A stretch of DNA of 44,568 nucleotides from contig JAHEPY010000013.1 in the NCBI GenBank assembly GCA_019561565.1, forward strand, positions 1 through 44,568. Direction: 5' to 3'. A program made the position numbers and the translations under genes. This DNA comes from Methanothermococcus sp. SCGC AD-155-M21. GTDB taxonomy: Archaea > AGJL01 > Methanococci > Methanococcales > Methanococcaceae. How positions within the stretch are numbered: position 1 is the stretch's first letter; each line of letters starts with the position of its first letter. Below the pieces are notes generated by a model that saw only the letters and a list, made by a program, of their open reading frames with translations, was not told the DNA's origin and ran no database searches. Below are positions 30,052-40,253 of this stretch, piece after piece.

Positions 30052-30120
30052 AAAAATTAGAAATTCAATGATTACCCTCTTTAAATGCTCCTAAGCACTG
30101 GGAGAGCATGCAGAATCCTT
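30052..30120 (-). ncRNA. Small structured RNA of unknown family, copy B
   Basis: Lies in the 501-base spacer between DUF99 and gltX and is homologous to the element at 10187-10257. On the minus strand it reads AAGGATT, CTGCA, then stem ATGCTC (30109-30104) pairing with GAGCAT (30090-30085) around the loop with CCCAGTGCTTAG, then AGAGGG and finally GAATTTCTAATTTTT (30066-30052). An outer stem TTCT/AGAG and possibly CCCT/AGGG (30127-30124 with 30076-30073) can also form. TTTATTTATG about 20-30 bases upstream may be the TATA element. The rest of the spacer is AT-rich with nothing I can name. Confidence 0.6.
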
Positions 30121-30308
30121 GACAGGGCTATTATTTAGCATAAATAAATTTTTTAATACTGTATAATTTTATATTAATTTTTTTATTTCCTATATCCCAT
30201 TATTCTTTTTAATTTTTTATTTTTTTAATTTATTTTTAATTAATATTTAAAATTACTTTTATAAGAATTAAGATTTTTTATTAAATATAAATAATTTTCA
30301 AAGGTTAT

Positions 30309-31733
30309 TTACTTATGAGCAAAATAACATGTTATTTCTAAGTTTTTATTACTATTATCTTTATTATCTACTCTTACAAATCCAAATCTTTCAAATTGGA
30401 CGATTTCATCAACATTTACTTTTTTAAAGTCTTTCTCTGTAAATCCTTCATATTTCTTTCCATTAGGACAAATTACCTTGGTCTTTATTGCATCCTTAAC
30501 AGGTATCCAGTGAATAATTTTGCCCCTATTTTCCTTTAATATTTTGAAATCCTCACTATGGTACTTTGCATATATTACATCCCCATCTACATCCTCTACA
30601 ACTATATTGAATAATTCCATTAATCTGTACATTTTTCCAACTTCCAAGTTATCTGAAACATATAAAGTACCATCAAATATAAGTTCCCTTGTACCAAGGT
30701 CTCTATCAGGATGCATTCTTAAATTTAAAGTCCTTAACTCAGCCCCTTCTATATTTAATACCTTAGGATCCCATACAAAAAAGAATCTTTTTGCATCCCT
30801 ATCAATTATATCCTTATTTGCAGCATACAGGTTTTCCCAGGAAAACTTAACATCAGCCTGCTTTATGCCAATATCCATCATTGATTTATATATGGCCTCG
30901 GGCCTTATCCCTCTTCTTTTTAGGGCTCTGAGGGTACCCAATTGAGGATCATCCCATCCATCATAGGTTCCCTTTAATATGCCCTCGTGGATTTTTGAAG
31001 TACTTAATATGGGACCCTCTATCTTTAAAATACCATAATGGATATATTCAGGCATTTTCCATTTAAAATAATCAAATATGTATTTCTGTTTTTCAGTATT
31101 CACAATATGATCCTTACCCCTTAATACATGGCTCATTCCCAGAAGATGATCATCAATAGGTACAGAAAAGTTCATTAAAGGATATACTATGTATTTATCT
31201 CCTGTCCTTGGATGAGGAGTTGTTTCAATTCTAAATATGGGAAAATCCCTTATTGATGGGTTTTTATGTTTTATATCTGTCTTTAATCTAACAACACAGG
31301 TACCCTCTAATTGGTTGTTTAGCATCTTTTCCCATAGTTCCAAGTTTGCCTCTATGGAGTTATCTCTACATTTGCAGGGTATTCCCTTATTTTTAAGTTC
31401 TCTAAATCCCTCAGGATCACATTGGCATAAGTAGGCATTCCCCATTTCAATTAATTTTTTACCATACTTATAATATATTTCCATTCTATCTGATTGTATT
31501 ACAGTATCATCTATTTTTATGCCAAGCCATTCTAAATCCTCCTTTATCATGTCGTAGGCCTCTGGGAGAACCCTCTTTGGATCTGTGTCCTCCAGTCTTA
31601 ATATTAATTTTCCCCCATACTTTTTTACAAAATAATCATTTAAAACCACGGCCCTACTGTGTCCAATATGCAATGGCCCAGAGGGATTTGGCGCAAATCT
31701 CATTACAACCTTATCCCCTACATTTTTTAGCAT
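30309..31733 (-). CDS. gltX: Glutamyl-tRNA synthetase, catalytic and anticodon-binding part
   Basis: A class I synthetase that charges tRNA-Glu (in methanogens also tRNA-Gln, later amidated). The HIGH motif reads HIGH in GPLHIGHSR near residue 20, then [28 protein letters not shown], and the KMSKS-like element STSKIHEG in the archaeal GlxRS form. A C-terminal beta-barrel domain typical of archaeal GluRS/eukaryotic GlnRS follows. At 474 residues it lacks the usual N-terminal region of about 80 residues. That region is present just upstream in another frame (next entry). Translation could restart at this ATG, but no binding site is seen before it. Confidence 0.93.
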   Translation of the reverse strand: MLKNVGDKVVMRFAPNPSGPLHIGHSRAVVLNDYFVKKYGGKLILRLEDTDPKRVLPEAYDMIKEDLEWLGIKIDDTVIQSDRMEIYYKYGKKLIEMGNAYLCQCDPEGFRELKNKGIPCKCRDNSIEANLELWEKMLNNQLEGTCVVRLKTDIKHKNPSIRDFPIFRIETTPHPRTGDKYIVYPLMNFSVPIDDHLLGMSHVLRGKDHIVNTEKQKYIFDYFKWKMPEYIHYGILKIEGPILSTSKIHEGILKGTYDGWDDPQLGTLRALKRRGIRPEAIYKSMMDIGIKQADVKFSWENLYAANKDIIDRDAKRFFFVWDPKVLNIEGAELRTLNLRMHPDRDLGTRELIFDGTLYVSDNLEVGKMYRLMELFNIVVEDVDGDVIYAKYHSEDFKILKENRGKIIHWIPVKDAIKTKVICPNGKKYEGFTEKDFKKVNVDEIVQFERFGFVRVDNKDNSNKNLEITCYFAHK

Positions 31734-31989
31734 AAGTTCCTTTTTTTTTCCTTACCTTAACTGTGGATTCAAAATCTGGAGCAATCTCCTCTAACTTTTT
31801 TTGCTGCTCACTTAAGGGCATTGCCCCAACTTCCTTGGATAGTTCCATTGCTATTTTAGATATTTCCTTAGCATTACTCCTTAAATCAGGGTTCTCTGCC
31901 AGTATTTTTCCAATCACTGCCTTTGGATTTGGCTTTCCCTTGTATCTAACAGAGTTTTGAAGTAGGTATTTTAAAATAATATCTCTAAT
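31711..31989 (-). pseudogene. gltX: N-terminal region of glutamyl-tRNA synthetase, out of frame
   Basis: The frame reads IRDIILKYLLQN, then NPKAVIGKILAENPDLR, matching the N-terminal helical region of archaeal GluRS. It goes out of frame at the A9 run (T9 on the plus strand, 31741-31749). With eight A the sequence reads [16 protein letters not shown] straight into the catalytic part, giving about 559 residues, the normal size. No ATG fits the start: GGTGA at about 31994-31998 is followed after four bases by ATT (31989-31987), so initiation at AUU or a base error must be considered. nmd3 ends 50 bases upstream on the same strand. Confidence 0.75.
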
Positions 31990-32039
31990 GTTTTCACCTT
32001 TGTTTTTATGGGTCTTTTTCTTAGATGGTTTATTAAAAT

Positions 32040-33203
32040 CTATTTATTATCTATATTATCTTTATCTTCATCATTCTTATTATTTTTATCATCTTTATTA
32101 TTAAAATCATTAATAATATTTACCACATAATCAACATTATTGTATTTAAATGTCCTTAAAATATCTCCTTCCTTAATATCCTGAAATACATTATCATACT
32201 CATATATCTCATAATTCTCATTATCCATGGCAATTATTGTTTTTGGAGATAGGGATATCACTGTGGCAGTGGAACATTCCTTTTCCTTACTTAATAGTTT
32301 AGTATTCTTTTCTACAACATTCCATTGTAAAGATATTTTTTCCCTTTTACCTGTTAAACCCTCTAAATAAAGTTTATTTTCACTTATGGAAACTACCCTA
32401 TAGGGTTTATTATTATACTCTACAATATCCCCTATCTTATACTCAGGCATTCTAATTACTATGGTTATTCTGTATTGGTTCTTTCCAGTATCCTTTTCAA
32501 CGCCAACTAATTTTGCAGTTTCATTTACTTTGCCCCCATATTTGGATTTTATGGCTGAGACAATGTTCCTTGCCCCTCCCATAGATCCAATTTGATAATC
32601 CAATCCCTCTTTTTGAGGTATAAATTTAGATATAAATGCCATCCTATCCTTTTTTAATCGCTTTTCAACTTCTCCCCTTACAAAATCATCTAACTCCTTT
32701 CTTTCATCCTCAGTAAGGAATCTATTCATGGCCCTAACTTGCACTGTGGCCTCATAGTAATTTGACATATATCTTGAGCATCTTGGACATTGGACCATTG
32801 TTAAATATACTGTAATATCCCGTTCCATGGTTCTCTCAATATCCTCTCCTGGAAGTTTTCCAGTGCCTATTATTTTTACTGGAATCTCTACCCTGGATTT
32901 TTTACCCCCTGGAAGTTGCTTTGGTTCTTGAGGTATTATTTCAACCTCTATATTTTTATGGGCTCTTTTTATGTTATCCTTTGTAGCATAATAGGCTATT
33001 TCATCTAATATATCATATAAATCCCTTCCATTGGGATCCTGCCAGGTTTTTTTTCCTCTCTTATAGGAACCACACATATGGCATACTTCAATCTTTACTT
33101 CATCAGGAATTTGAAATAATGGATTTACTTGGGCATAGCATACCTTACATAGGCCCTCCAATAATTCTCCCTCATATCCACATCTATAGCAAAAGCCTTT
33201 CAT
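32040..33203 (-). CDS. nmd3: NMD3-related ribosomal 50S assembly factor
   Basis: The archaeal homologue of eukaryotic NMD3, which escorts the large subunit. The N-terminus has the zinc-binding pairs CYRCG, CKVCY, CHMCG and, later, CPRC (near residue 140), as in NMD3. A basic central region with RVEIPVKI and an OB/SH3-like C-terminal part ([15 protein letters not shown]) follow. The C-terminus is a low-complexity Asp/Asn/Lys stretch of about 25 residues, like the Asn-rich insert of HcgB. Start: AGGTGA upstream of the ATG at 33203. It is in the same direction as gltX, so this is a translation-related run. Confidence 0.87.
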   Translation of the reverse strand: MKGFCYRCGYEGELLEGLCKVCYAQVNPLFQIPDEVKIEVCHMCGSYKRGKKTWQDPNGRDLYDILDEIAYYATKDNIKRAHKNIEVEIIPQEPKQLPGGKKSRVEIPVKIIGTGKLPGEDIERTMERDITVYLTMVQCPRCSRYMSNYYEATVQVRAMNRFLTEDERKELDDFVRGEVEKRLKKDRMAFISKFIPQKEGLDYQIGSMGGARNIVSAIKSKYGGKVNETAKLVGVEKDTGKNQYRITIVIRMPEYKIGDIVEYNNKPYRVVSISENKLYLEGLTGKREKISLQWNVVEKNTKLLSKEKECSTATVISLSPKTIIAMDNENYEIYEYDNVFQDIKEGDILRTFKYNNVDYVVNIINDFNNKDDKNNKNDEDKDNIDNK

Positions 33204-33397
33204 TATATCCTCACCTAATACATTTAAATAATTATAAAAAATAAAAAATAGAAATAATTAAAATTTAATTTAAATAAAAAATAAATTAGAAAAAGAAAAA
33301 CTTAAAAAAGCATTTTACTATTTAATTAAAAAAAATTTAATATAATTAATATAATAAAATATAATTTATAATTTAATAAATTTAATATAATTAACCA

Positions 33398-33814
33398 TTA
33401 AATCAATCTAATGGGCTTCATGGCTCCACAGGCCATACACTTAAGGAAGTGGATCCTGCCCTCTTTAATAATCTTAGTATCTGGTTTTCCACATTCTGGA
33501 CATAATACATATTCTTCCACAAAATTTTTAATTTTACTGTTTATAATATAATTTCCAAACTTACCTTGGAGTAATAATCTCTGGCCCTCAACATCTCCTG
33601 CTGTACCTAACTCCTTCATTACATACTTTGCAAAGAATTGGATATCCCTGTTTATAACCTTTGCAATATCTCTGAAATTTTTTATTACAGTTCTATTACC
33701 CTCTACAAAACTCTCTGCAGGGGGAACTTCAAATCTTACGTCCTTAAATACCTCCTCTGGAAGTTGGCTAATGGCTCTTTTTAATAATAACTCATAGTCA
33801 TATTGATTATCCAT
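33398..33814 (-). CDS. Translation initiation factor aIF2 subunit beta
   Basis: Part of the heterotrimer that brings initiator tRNA to the small subunit. 138 residues with the core alpha-beta domain (FRDIAKVINRD, FAKYVMKELGTAG) and a C-terminal C4 zinc ribbon, CPECGKPDT and CMACGAMKP. GGTGAGAT lies three bases before the ATG at 33814. It is divergent from the rpl15e transcript and upstream of nmd3 on the same strand, with a 194-base AT-rich gap between them. Confidence 0.96.
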   Translation of the reverse strand: MDNQYDYELLLKRAISQLPEEVFKDVRFEVPPAESFVEGNRTVIKNFRDIAKVINRDIQFFAKYVMKELGTAGDVEGQRLLLQGKFGNYIINSKIKNFVEEYVLCPECGKPDTKIIKEGRIHFLKCMACGAMKPIRLI

Positions 33815-33957
33815 AGTATCTCACCAAATAAATAATAAATAGGAATTTATTAAATAATAATTATATTATATTTAAATATTAGTATTGCATTATATAAATT
33901 TATGTTTTTTTACACCCATAATTATTAAATATTTTATTATTGATATAAATATAAACA

Positions 33958-33970
33958 GCATATATAAATA
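33958..33970 (+). promoter_or_regulatory. TATA box before the rpl15e leader RNA
   Basis: GCATATATAAATA lies about 25-30 bases before the structured element that begins at 33995. Transcription starting there would place the first hairpin at the 5' end. Confidence 0.5.
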
Positions 33971-33994
33971 TAACCGTTAAATTAATATACTATG

Positions 33995-34092
33995 TAGGGA
34001 AACCCTATTAGGTATTTTTATACAGTGTGTATCAGAGACGGGCATAAAACCCGTAGGGCATGTGGCCAAGGGCTGAACCCATAAACAGTGAT
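33995..34092 (+). ncRNA. Structured leader or independent RNA upstream of rpl15e
   Basis: A GC-rich island in AT-rich spacer. Perfect hairpins follow one another: TAGGG (33995-33999) with CCCTA (34003-34007); ATACA (34020-34024) with TGTAT (34028-34032); ACGGG (34038-34042) with CCCGT (34050-34054); and a looser GGG...CCC pairing over 34056-34080. It ends about 70 bases before the L15e start, without a strong T run after it, so a leader of the L15e mRNA is as likely as a free RNA. I looked for tRNA, RNase P, SRP and H/ACA features and did not find them. It is unlike the paired elements at 10.2 and 30.1 kb. Confidence 0.5.
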
Positions 34093-34162
34093 TGCAGAGA
34101 TTAAAATAATAAAAAAATTTTTTAGAGAAAAAATAAAGCAAAAAAATGAAAAAGGAGATACT

Positions 34163-34747
34163 ATGAGCATGTATAAGTATGTTAAAGAGGCCTGGAAAAC
34201 TCCAAAAAAAACCTATGTTAAGGAATTGTTATGGTCAAGAATGCAGGAATGGAGAAAGGAGCCTGCAGTTGTAAGGATTGAAAAACCTACAAGAATAGAT
34301 AAAGCCAGAAAATTAGGATATAAGGCAAAACAAGGCATTATTGTAGTTAGAGTTAAGGTTAGAAGGGGAGGGCAGAGAAAACCAAGACCAACAGGTTCCA
34401 AAAAGCCTGCTACCTTAGGGGTAAAGAAGATTACAATGGCTAAATCAATCCAAAGAATAGCCGAAGAGAGAGCCTCAAAGAAATATCCCAATATGGAGGT
34501 ATTAAATTCCTATTGGGTAGGCGAGGATGGAAAGGGAAAATGGTATGAGGTAATATTGGTAGATCCAAATCATCCTTCAATTAAAAAGGATCCAAAGTAT
34601 AATTGGTTATGCAGTGGAACCCATAAGGGTAGGGCATTTAGAGGTCTAACCTCAGCAGGTAAAAAAGGCAGAGGATTAAGAAATAAAGGTAAAGGTGCTG
34701 AAAAAGTAAGGCCAAGTATTAGAGCAAATAAAAAACTGGGAAAGTAA
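34163..34747 (+). CDS. rpl15e: 50S ribosomal protein L15e
   Basis: 194 residues, very basic. It begins [16 protein letters not shown] and ends with the conserved [16 protein letters not shown] region, both diagnostic of eL15. It contacts 23S rRNA. The frame is open upstream to 34088, but that extra stretch is low complexity and has no binding site; AAAGGAGAT three bases before the ATG at 34163 fixes the start. The mRNA would carry the structured leader described above. Confidence 0.97.
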   Translation: MSMYKYVKEAWKTPKKTYVKELLWSRMQEWRKEPAVVRIEKPTRIDKARKLGYKAKQGIIVVRVKVRRGGQRKPRPTGSKKPATLGVKKITMAKSIQRIAEERASKKYPNMEVLNSYWVGEDGKGKWYEVILVDPNHPSIKKDPKYNWLCSGTHKGRAFRGLTSAGKKGRGLRNKGKGAEKVRPSIRANKKLGK

Positions 34748-35071
34748 GAGATTAATTATTAAATCTTATTATTTTTAATTTTATTTTAGATTATTATTTT
34801 TAATAATACTTAATTATTTTTTTAATGATTATTTTAATTATAAATATTTTTAATGATAATTATTTTTTATTATTAATTTTATTTTCCATCAAATTTCATA
34901 ATCCTAATTTTTTAATATTTATATAGGAGTTTTTTATATTTATATTATGTTCAAATAAAATAATAATGTAAATTGGCAATATTTTTATGTTTTACACTAT
35001 ATTATTAAAAAAATAATAAATTTAAAATATTAATTTAAAATTTTAAAAAATTTTAATTTAAAGGTGTAATT
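34748..35071 (+). other. AT-rich spacer with a probable top6B promoter
   Basis: 324 bases between rpl15e and top6B, almost entirely A and T with long T tracts suited to rpl15e termination. The only promoter-like element I see is ATATTTATATAGG at about 34916-34928, which would give a leader over 100 bases long. There is no open frame, hairpin of note or RNA island. Confidence 0.4.
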
Positions 35072-37045
35072 ATGTCTGAAGATGTTATATTTGATGAATT
35101 TAAAGAACATTCAATTTCTGAGTTTTTTAGGAAAAATAGGCACATGCTTGGATACAGTGGTAAATTAAGAAGTATGACTACAATAATCCACGAATTGGTA
35201 ACAAACTCCCTTGATGCCTGTGAAGAAGGGGAGATATTGCCAGATATTGTTGTTGAAATAAAAAAACTTGGAGCCGACCACTATAGTGTTGTTATTGAAG
35301 ACAATGGACCAGGTATCCCTCCAGAATTTATTCCAAAGGTATTTGGTAAAATGCTCGCTGGTTCAAAGATGCATAGACTTGTCCAATCAAGGGGCCAACA
35401 GGGTATTGGGGCTGCAGGAGTGCTTTTATTTGCCCAAATAACAACAGGAAAGCCTTTAAAAATAACAACATCAACAGGAGATGGAGATATTCATATAATG
35501 GAAATAAAAATGAGTATTGAAAAAAATGAAGGAGATATTATATCTCATAAAATAATAAAGGGCTCTTGGAGAGGTACAAAGGTTGAAGGGGAGTTTAAAG
35601 AAGTTACCTATAGTAGGCGGGAGCAGGGACCCTATGAATATTTAAGGAGAATAAGTTTATCCACCCCTCATGCTGAAATAACCCTTATAGATCCTGAGGA
35701 AACTGTGGTTTTTCATAGAACTGTTGAAGATATTCCAGAAAGGCCTGAAGAGGTAAGACCCCATCCCTATGGCTTAACTCCTGATGAGTTATTATATATT
35801 TCACGAAGAACAGAATCCATAAAAATTTCAAGTATGCTAACAAATGAATTATCAAGAATGACTTTAAAGAGAATTAAAGAACTTAGGGAATACATATTAA
35901 GGGATAAATTATTGGAAAACTATAGGGGCAGTACCTTTTGGGATATAGTAGTTAATTGTTATTTAAACATAAAAATTGAAGATTATATTGGTAAATACGC
36001 CCAGTACTTGGATAAAAAGGAAATTGCGGAAATAAGGGAAATAATAAATACCCTTCCAGATAGTTTATACCAATTAAAAATATATTATTTAAAGTATTTA
36101 ATAATGGATTATTTAATAAATAAAATAGATGATGAAACCTTAAAGGAAATTAAGAAGCATTTTAAAAAGAAACCTGAAAACTTTATAGAATTTGCAGAAA
36201 AGAATTATTTAAATGCAGCAATAATGGAGGATTTTAAGAGAAAACTTAGAAACATCGCCAAGAAACCCAGTGAGTTTGTAGATTCCCTCATAGATATGGG
36301 AATGATATCCAATGAAGAATTGGAAGGATTCAATAAGGAAATAACAGATCTATTAAAGAAGAATCCTAAGAAAATGGGTTGGGGTGATGCAGAGTTAATT
36401 GTAAGGGTACTTCAAGATATGGATTTTATGGCTCCCCCTACAATAGGTTTAAGGCCAATAAGTGAGGAAAATATTGAAAAGTCATTAAAAACCCTTGAAC
36501 CTAACTTTGTAATGACAATTACTAGAAAACCAAAAACATATAAGGGAGGAATACCCTTTGCAGTGGAAGTTGGTTTGGCCTATGGGGGAAATGCTGGAAA
36601 AATATACGATAGTGTAAAAAAAATGGAGATAATGAGATTTGCAAACCATGTGCCATTATTATTTGATACCTCAGGTTGTGGTATAACTAATGCTGTTAAA
36701 AGTGTAAATTGGAGAAGATATGGCCTTAAAAATGAGGAGGATGTTCCATTAACAGTATTTGTAAATTTAATATCTACACATATACCCTATACTTCAGCAG
36801 GAAAACAGGCCATAGCCTGTAGTGCCGAGGAGAATGAAGAGATATTCCATGAAATTAGGCAGGGTTTAATGATATGTGCAAGGGGACTTGAAAAATACCT
36901 CTCTAAGATAAGAAGGGAAAAAGAAGAGGAGCAAAAGAAGAAGTATGTTCTTAAATATGCTGTAATTTTTGCTGAAGGCCTGGCAAATATTACCAATAAA
37001 CCCAAGGAAGAAATTGAAAGTAAAATTATTGAATTGTTAAAATAA
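35072..37045 (+). CDS. top6B: DNA topoisomerase VI subunit B
   Basis: The ATPase subunit of the archaeal type IIB topoisomerase. The GHKL fold is clear: N-box [10 protein letters not shown] (about residues 42-51), DNGPGIP (G1 box, near 82) and [15 protein letters not shown] (G2 box, near 110). A helix-two-turn-helix region and transducer domain follow, and the switch lysine region is [12 protein letters not shown]. 657 residues is on the long side, with a helical insert about 270-400 relative to crenarchaeal proteins, as in other methanogens. GGTGT precedes the ATG. The subunit A gene is not in the window, as in methanococci where the two are unlinked. Confidence 0.95.
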   Translation: MSEDVIFDEFKEHSISEFFRKNRHMLGYSGKLRSMTTIIHELVTNSLDACEEGEILPDIVVEIKKLGADHYSVVIEDNGPGIPPEFIPKVFGKMLAGSKMHRLVQSRGQQGIGAAGVLLFAQITTGKPLKITTSTGDGDIHIMEIKMSIEKNEGDIISHKIIKGSWRGTKVEGEFKEVTYSRREQGPYEYLRRISLSTPHAEITLIDPEETVVFHRTVEDIPERPEEVRPHPYGLTPDELLYISRRTESIKISSMLTNELSRMTLKRIKELREYILRDKLLENYRGSTFWDIVVNCYLNIKIEDYIGKYAQYLDKKEIAEIREIINTLPDSLYQLKIYYLKYLIMDYLINKIDDETLKEIKKHFKKKPENFIEFAEKNYLNAAIMEDFKRKLRNIAKKPSEFVDSLIDMGMISNEELEGFNKEITDLLKKNPKKMGWGDAELIVRVLQDMDFMAPPTIGLRPISEENIEKSLKTLEPNFVMTITRKPKTYKGGIPFAVEVGLAYGGNAGKIYDSVKKMEIMRFANHVPLLFDTSGCGITNAVKSVNWRRYGLKNEEDVPLTVFVNLISTHIPYTSAGKQAIACSAEENEEIFHEIRQGLMICARGLEKYLSKIRREKEEEQKKKYVLKYAVIFAEGLANITNKPKEEIESKIIELLK

Positions 37046-37187
37046 AATTTTATTTACATATTAATAATTAATTTTTAATAAAACCAAGTATAATAAAACT
37101 AATATAATAATTATTAAAATATAGTAGTACATTGCAATAAAAAAAATAAAAATAAACAATTAAAAAAATATACCCTCTGGTGGTAAT

Positions 37188-37802
37188 ATGAAAAAGAGCC
37201 TTATAACAACGGCACTTAAATTGAGAGATGCTGGGCTTTCAACTGTGGATATTGCAGAAGAATTAAACATATCAGTAGATACTGCCCTTTATTTAGTATT
37301 AAATGGGGAAAAACTTCTAAAGGAGCCTGAAGAAAAAATTAGCAAAATAGAGAGTAGGACAGACATATTTGTAAATTGGGATAATATCAAAACCTCCTCA
37401 AAGAGATTGAAAAATATTACCTCAATTATGTGTGATATGCTAAATAATATAGATTTTGATGTTATTCTTGGAATATCAACTGGAGGAGTTCCCTTGGCAA
37501 CCCTAATATCAGAGGAATTGGATAAGAATTTTTCCATATATATTCCTAAAAAGCATCTCCATGGAAGTAGTAAAACTGGGTTTGTTGGACATAATTATCA
37601 GGATATGGAAAATAAGAATATAGTTATTGTGGATGATGTAATGACCTCAGGAAATACAATGAGAGAAACTATAAATTATATAAAAAATATTGGAAACCCA
37701 AAGGGGGCCATTGTTGTAATTGATAAAAGTGGAATTGAAGAAATAGATGGTATTCCTATTAAGGCCCTATTTAGAGTGGGAACTGTAGAATTAATTAAAT
37801 AA
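37188..37802 (+). CDS. gfcR: GfcR-like HTH/phosphoribosyltransferase-domain regulator
   Basis: 204 residues. The first 50 form a helix-turn-helix ([28 protein letters not shown]). The rest is a type I phosphoribosyltransferase fold with the PRPP motif [14 protein letters not shown] (around 147-160) and [10 protein letters not shown]. This order is that of the haloarchaeal regulator GfcR and of orotate phosphoribosyltransferase-like proteins from methanogens. It probably senses a phosphoribosyl compound and controls transcription; an enzyme role cannot be excluded. RBS GGTGGT is before the ATG. It is convergent with the CBS gene. Confidence 0.82.
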   Translation: MKKSLITTALKLRDAGLSTVDIAEELNISVDTALYLVLNGEKLLKEPEEKISKIESRTDIFVNWDNIKTSSKRLKNITSIMCDMLNNIDFDVILGISTGGVPLATLISEELDKNFSIYIPKKHLHGSSKTGFVGHNYQDMENKNIVIVDDVMTSGNTMRETINYIKNIGNPKGAIVVIDKSGIEEIDGIPIKALFRVGTVELIK

Positions 37803-37874
37803 AAAATATTAAAATAAAAAAAATATTAAAGTAAAAAAATATTAAAAAAATAAATTAATTAATTTTTTTATTTT

Positions 37875-39074
37875 TTATTCCAATGTCTTTTTAATGTTCT
37901 TAGGATGTCTTTTTTCCTTATCTACCTCAATCTGTTTTAAAACTGAATCTAATGCATCCTTTAATACCTCTATAAAGTCCCATCTCTGCTTTTCTGAGAT
38001 TAATATCATATCCTCTCCATCCATATCTATTCTTTTAGTGGCTGATAACTTGGGCTTTCCTTCTCCCACATAAAGTTTTCTTGGGGTCTTTACATATACT
38101 TTAACATCATAGTAGGATACATCTCCTCCCTTATCATGTTCCTTTTTTATGGATATTCTTATCCAGTGAATCCTTTTTGAATGCTTAACTATTTTTTTAA
38201 TCTCTGTCATTAATATTCTCTCAGCCAATTCCCTCATGTCCTCGTCAAATTCGCCATGAATCTCCACTTCAATTACAGATTCCCTTCTTAGTTCCATTAT
38301 ATATTTCATTATATCTATTCTTGTAACAATGCCCCTTAATGTACCCTTTTTAACCACTGGCACTCCTCTAATATCATATTTCTCCATGAGTTTAGCCACA
38401 TCGGCAACAGTGGAATCTATTTCTATGGTTATTAGTGGAGTATTCATTATAGTGGATATTGGCTGGGACATTCTTGGAACTTTTTCTCCAACTACCTCTC
38501 CAAGGGTCATTCTTTTTTTAGGTTTATATACCTTTTTTAAAATATCATCCTCAGTAACTATTCCTGTAGGATTGCCCTCTCTATCCAATACTATCAATCT
38601 ACCAATATTGTATTTTCTCATTAAACTCCTGGCCTTACCTATGCTGTCATCTATGCCAATTGTAATTGGGTTCCTTGTCATTGTTTTGGTTATTTTAACC
38701 TCTTTTAATAATTCAGAATTACCTGCTGTTTTCATTATATCGTAATCTGTTACAATACCAACTAACTTTCCATTATCATCCACTATTGGGGCTGCCCTTT
38801 GGCCACTCTCTATTATTTCACATACTGCATCCATTACTGGAGTATTCTGATTTATGCAATGGGGTTTAAACATTAGTGTTTCAACACTTTCATTTACTGA
38901 AGAGGCTAAGAGTAAATCATGCATGGTTACTAAGTATATATCTTCATTGTCCAGAACTATTAAATTGTGAAAGTGGTGTTTTTCCATTATACCTATTGCC
39001 TTGGATATTGTAGCATCAGGGGTAATTGTAAAGGGATCCCTTGTTGCAATCTCCACTACTGGTTTATTTAACAT
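37875..39074 (-). CDS. Four-CBS-domain protein with HPF-like C-terminal domain
   Basis: 399 residues. Four CBS repeats fill about residues 1-270 (typical starts: RDPFTITPDATISKAIGIM, then HCINQNTPVMDAVCEI, then RNPITIGIDDSIGKARSLM, then NTPLITIEIDSTVADVAKLM). CBS pairs usually bind adenine nucleotides. The last 125 residues appear as strand (VIEVEIHGEF), helix (DMRELAERILMTEIKKIVKH), strand (IHWIRISIKK), two further strands and helix (FIEVLKDALDSVLKQIEVDK). This beta-alpha-beta-beta-beta-alpha order is that of the S30AE/HPF ribosome-hibernation fold, so a nucleotide-controlled ribosome-associated factor is a reasonable idea. That part is inference from pattern alone. GGTGAGAT precedes the ATG. 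Confidence 0.85.
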   Translation of the reverse strand: MLNKPVVEIATRDPFTITPDATISKAIGIMEKHHFHNLIVLDNEDIYLVTMHDLLLASSVNESVETLMFKPHCINQNTPVMDAVCEIIESGQRAAPIVDDNGKLVGIVTDYDIMKTAGNSELLKEVKITKTMTRNPITIGIDDSIGKARSLMRKYNIGRLIVLDREGNPTGIVTEDDILKKVYKPKKRMTLGEVVGEKVPRMSQPISTIMNTPLITIEIDSTVADVAKLMEKYDIRGVPVVKKGTLRGIVTRIDIMKYIMELRRESVIEVEIHGEFDEDMRELAERILMTEIKKIVKHSKRIHWIRISIKKEHDKGGDVSYYDVKVYVKTPRKLYVGEGKPKLSATKRIDMDGEDMILISEKQRWDFIEVLKDALDSVLKQIEVDKEKRHPKNIKKTLE

Positions 39075-39359
39075 AATATCTCACCTTTTATATTTTAATG
39101 TAAATTTAATAAAAAAATATAGTCATAGATTAGTATAAAATTATGCTATAAAAGAAATGCCTTAGGATATATTTAAACTTTTTTAATTAAAAAATAAAAA
39201 TCTACAATATAATATATATACTATTAATTACAACTATTACATAAATATAAAAATTAATTAAAAATAAAAATAAATAATAATTAAAATGAAATAATTAAAA
39301 ATATAAAAATAATAAATTAAAAAATAAGTTAAAATTTTAAATTATTTAGAGGGGATATT

Positions 39360-40166
39360 ATGGAATGGTTTTGGTTTATAATTGGGTTACTATCCCTATA
39401 TATAATTATTAAGTCAATAGTAATAATAAACCAGTATGAATCTGGAATTGTATTTAGATTAGGTAAGGTATCAAGATTATTAACACCTGGAATAAATATA
39501 TTAATTCCACTTATAGAAACTCCTGTAATAGTGGATATGAGAACAAAGGTTATTGATATACCCCCACAAGAGATGATTACAAGGGATAATGCTGCAGTTT
39601 CCATAGATGCTGTTGTTTATCATAGGGTTATAGATGTAAAAAGGGCATTGTTGGAAGTTCAAAATTATGAATATGCCATAATAAATCTTGCTCAGACAAC
39701 ACTAAGGGCCATGATAGGTAGTATGGAGTTGGATGAGGTATTAAATAGAAGGGAATATATAAACTCCAAGTTATTGGAAAGCCTTGATATGGATACTGAT
39801 TCTTGGGGAGTAAAGGTTGAAAAGGTAGAACTTAGGGAAATAGAGCCTCCTCAAGATATAAAAAATGCCATGACTCAGCAGATGAAGGCAGAAAGATTAA
39901 AAAGAGCAGCAATACTTGAAGCCGAGGGAGAAAAACAAAGCAAAATATTGAAAGCCGAAGGTATAGCAGAAAGTTTAAGAATAGAGGCTGAAGGACAGGC
40001 CAAGGCTATAAAAATCGTTGCTGATGCAGCCCAACACTACTTTAAAAATGAGGCTCAGTTATATAAAGCCCTTGAGGTAACAAATACTGTATTTAAAGAT
40101 AATACAAAGTATATTATATCTGAAAATATATTGGATGTTGCTAAAAACCTATTGAAAAATAAATAA
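39360..40166 (+). CDS. SPFH/stomatin-like membrane protein
   Basis: 268 residues with one N-terminal membrane segment (about 3-21, [17 protein letters not shown]), then the SPFH domain ([48 protein letters not shown]) and a long Ala/Glu-rich coiled coil (about 175-225, [18 protein letters not shown]). This is the slipin/prohibitin type that forms oligomers on the membrane and often partners NfeD. AGAGGGGAT lies before the ATG. The NfeD-like gene is next door but on the other strand, tail to tail. Confidence 0.93.
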   Translation: MEWFWFIIGLLSLYIIIKSIVIINQYESGIVFRLGKVSRLLTPGINILIPLIETPVIVDMRTKVIDIPPQEMITRDNAAVSIDAVVYHRVIDVKRALLEVQNYEYAIINLAQTTLRAMIGSMELDEVLNRREYINSKLLESLDMDTDSWGVKVEKVELREIEPPQDIKNAMTQQMKAERLKRAAILEAEGEKQSKILKAEGIAESLRIEAEGQAKAIKIVADAAQHYFKNEAQLYKALEVTNTVFKDNTKYIISENILDVAKNLLKNK

Positions 40167-40253
40167 ATTTAATAAATATTTTTTTATATTATTTTTTATT
40201 TATTATTTTTTTATTACTAATTGTTATTTAATTATATTATTATTTTTCATTTA

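Noticed and set aside
34088-34162. N-terminal extension of L15e
   Set aside because: Low-complexity sequence without a binding site; a strong site precedes the ATG at 34163, where the family normally starts.
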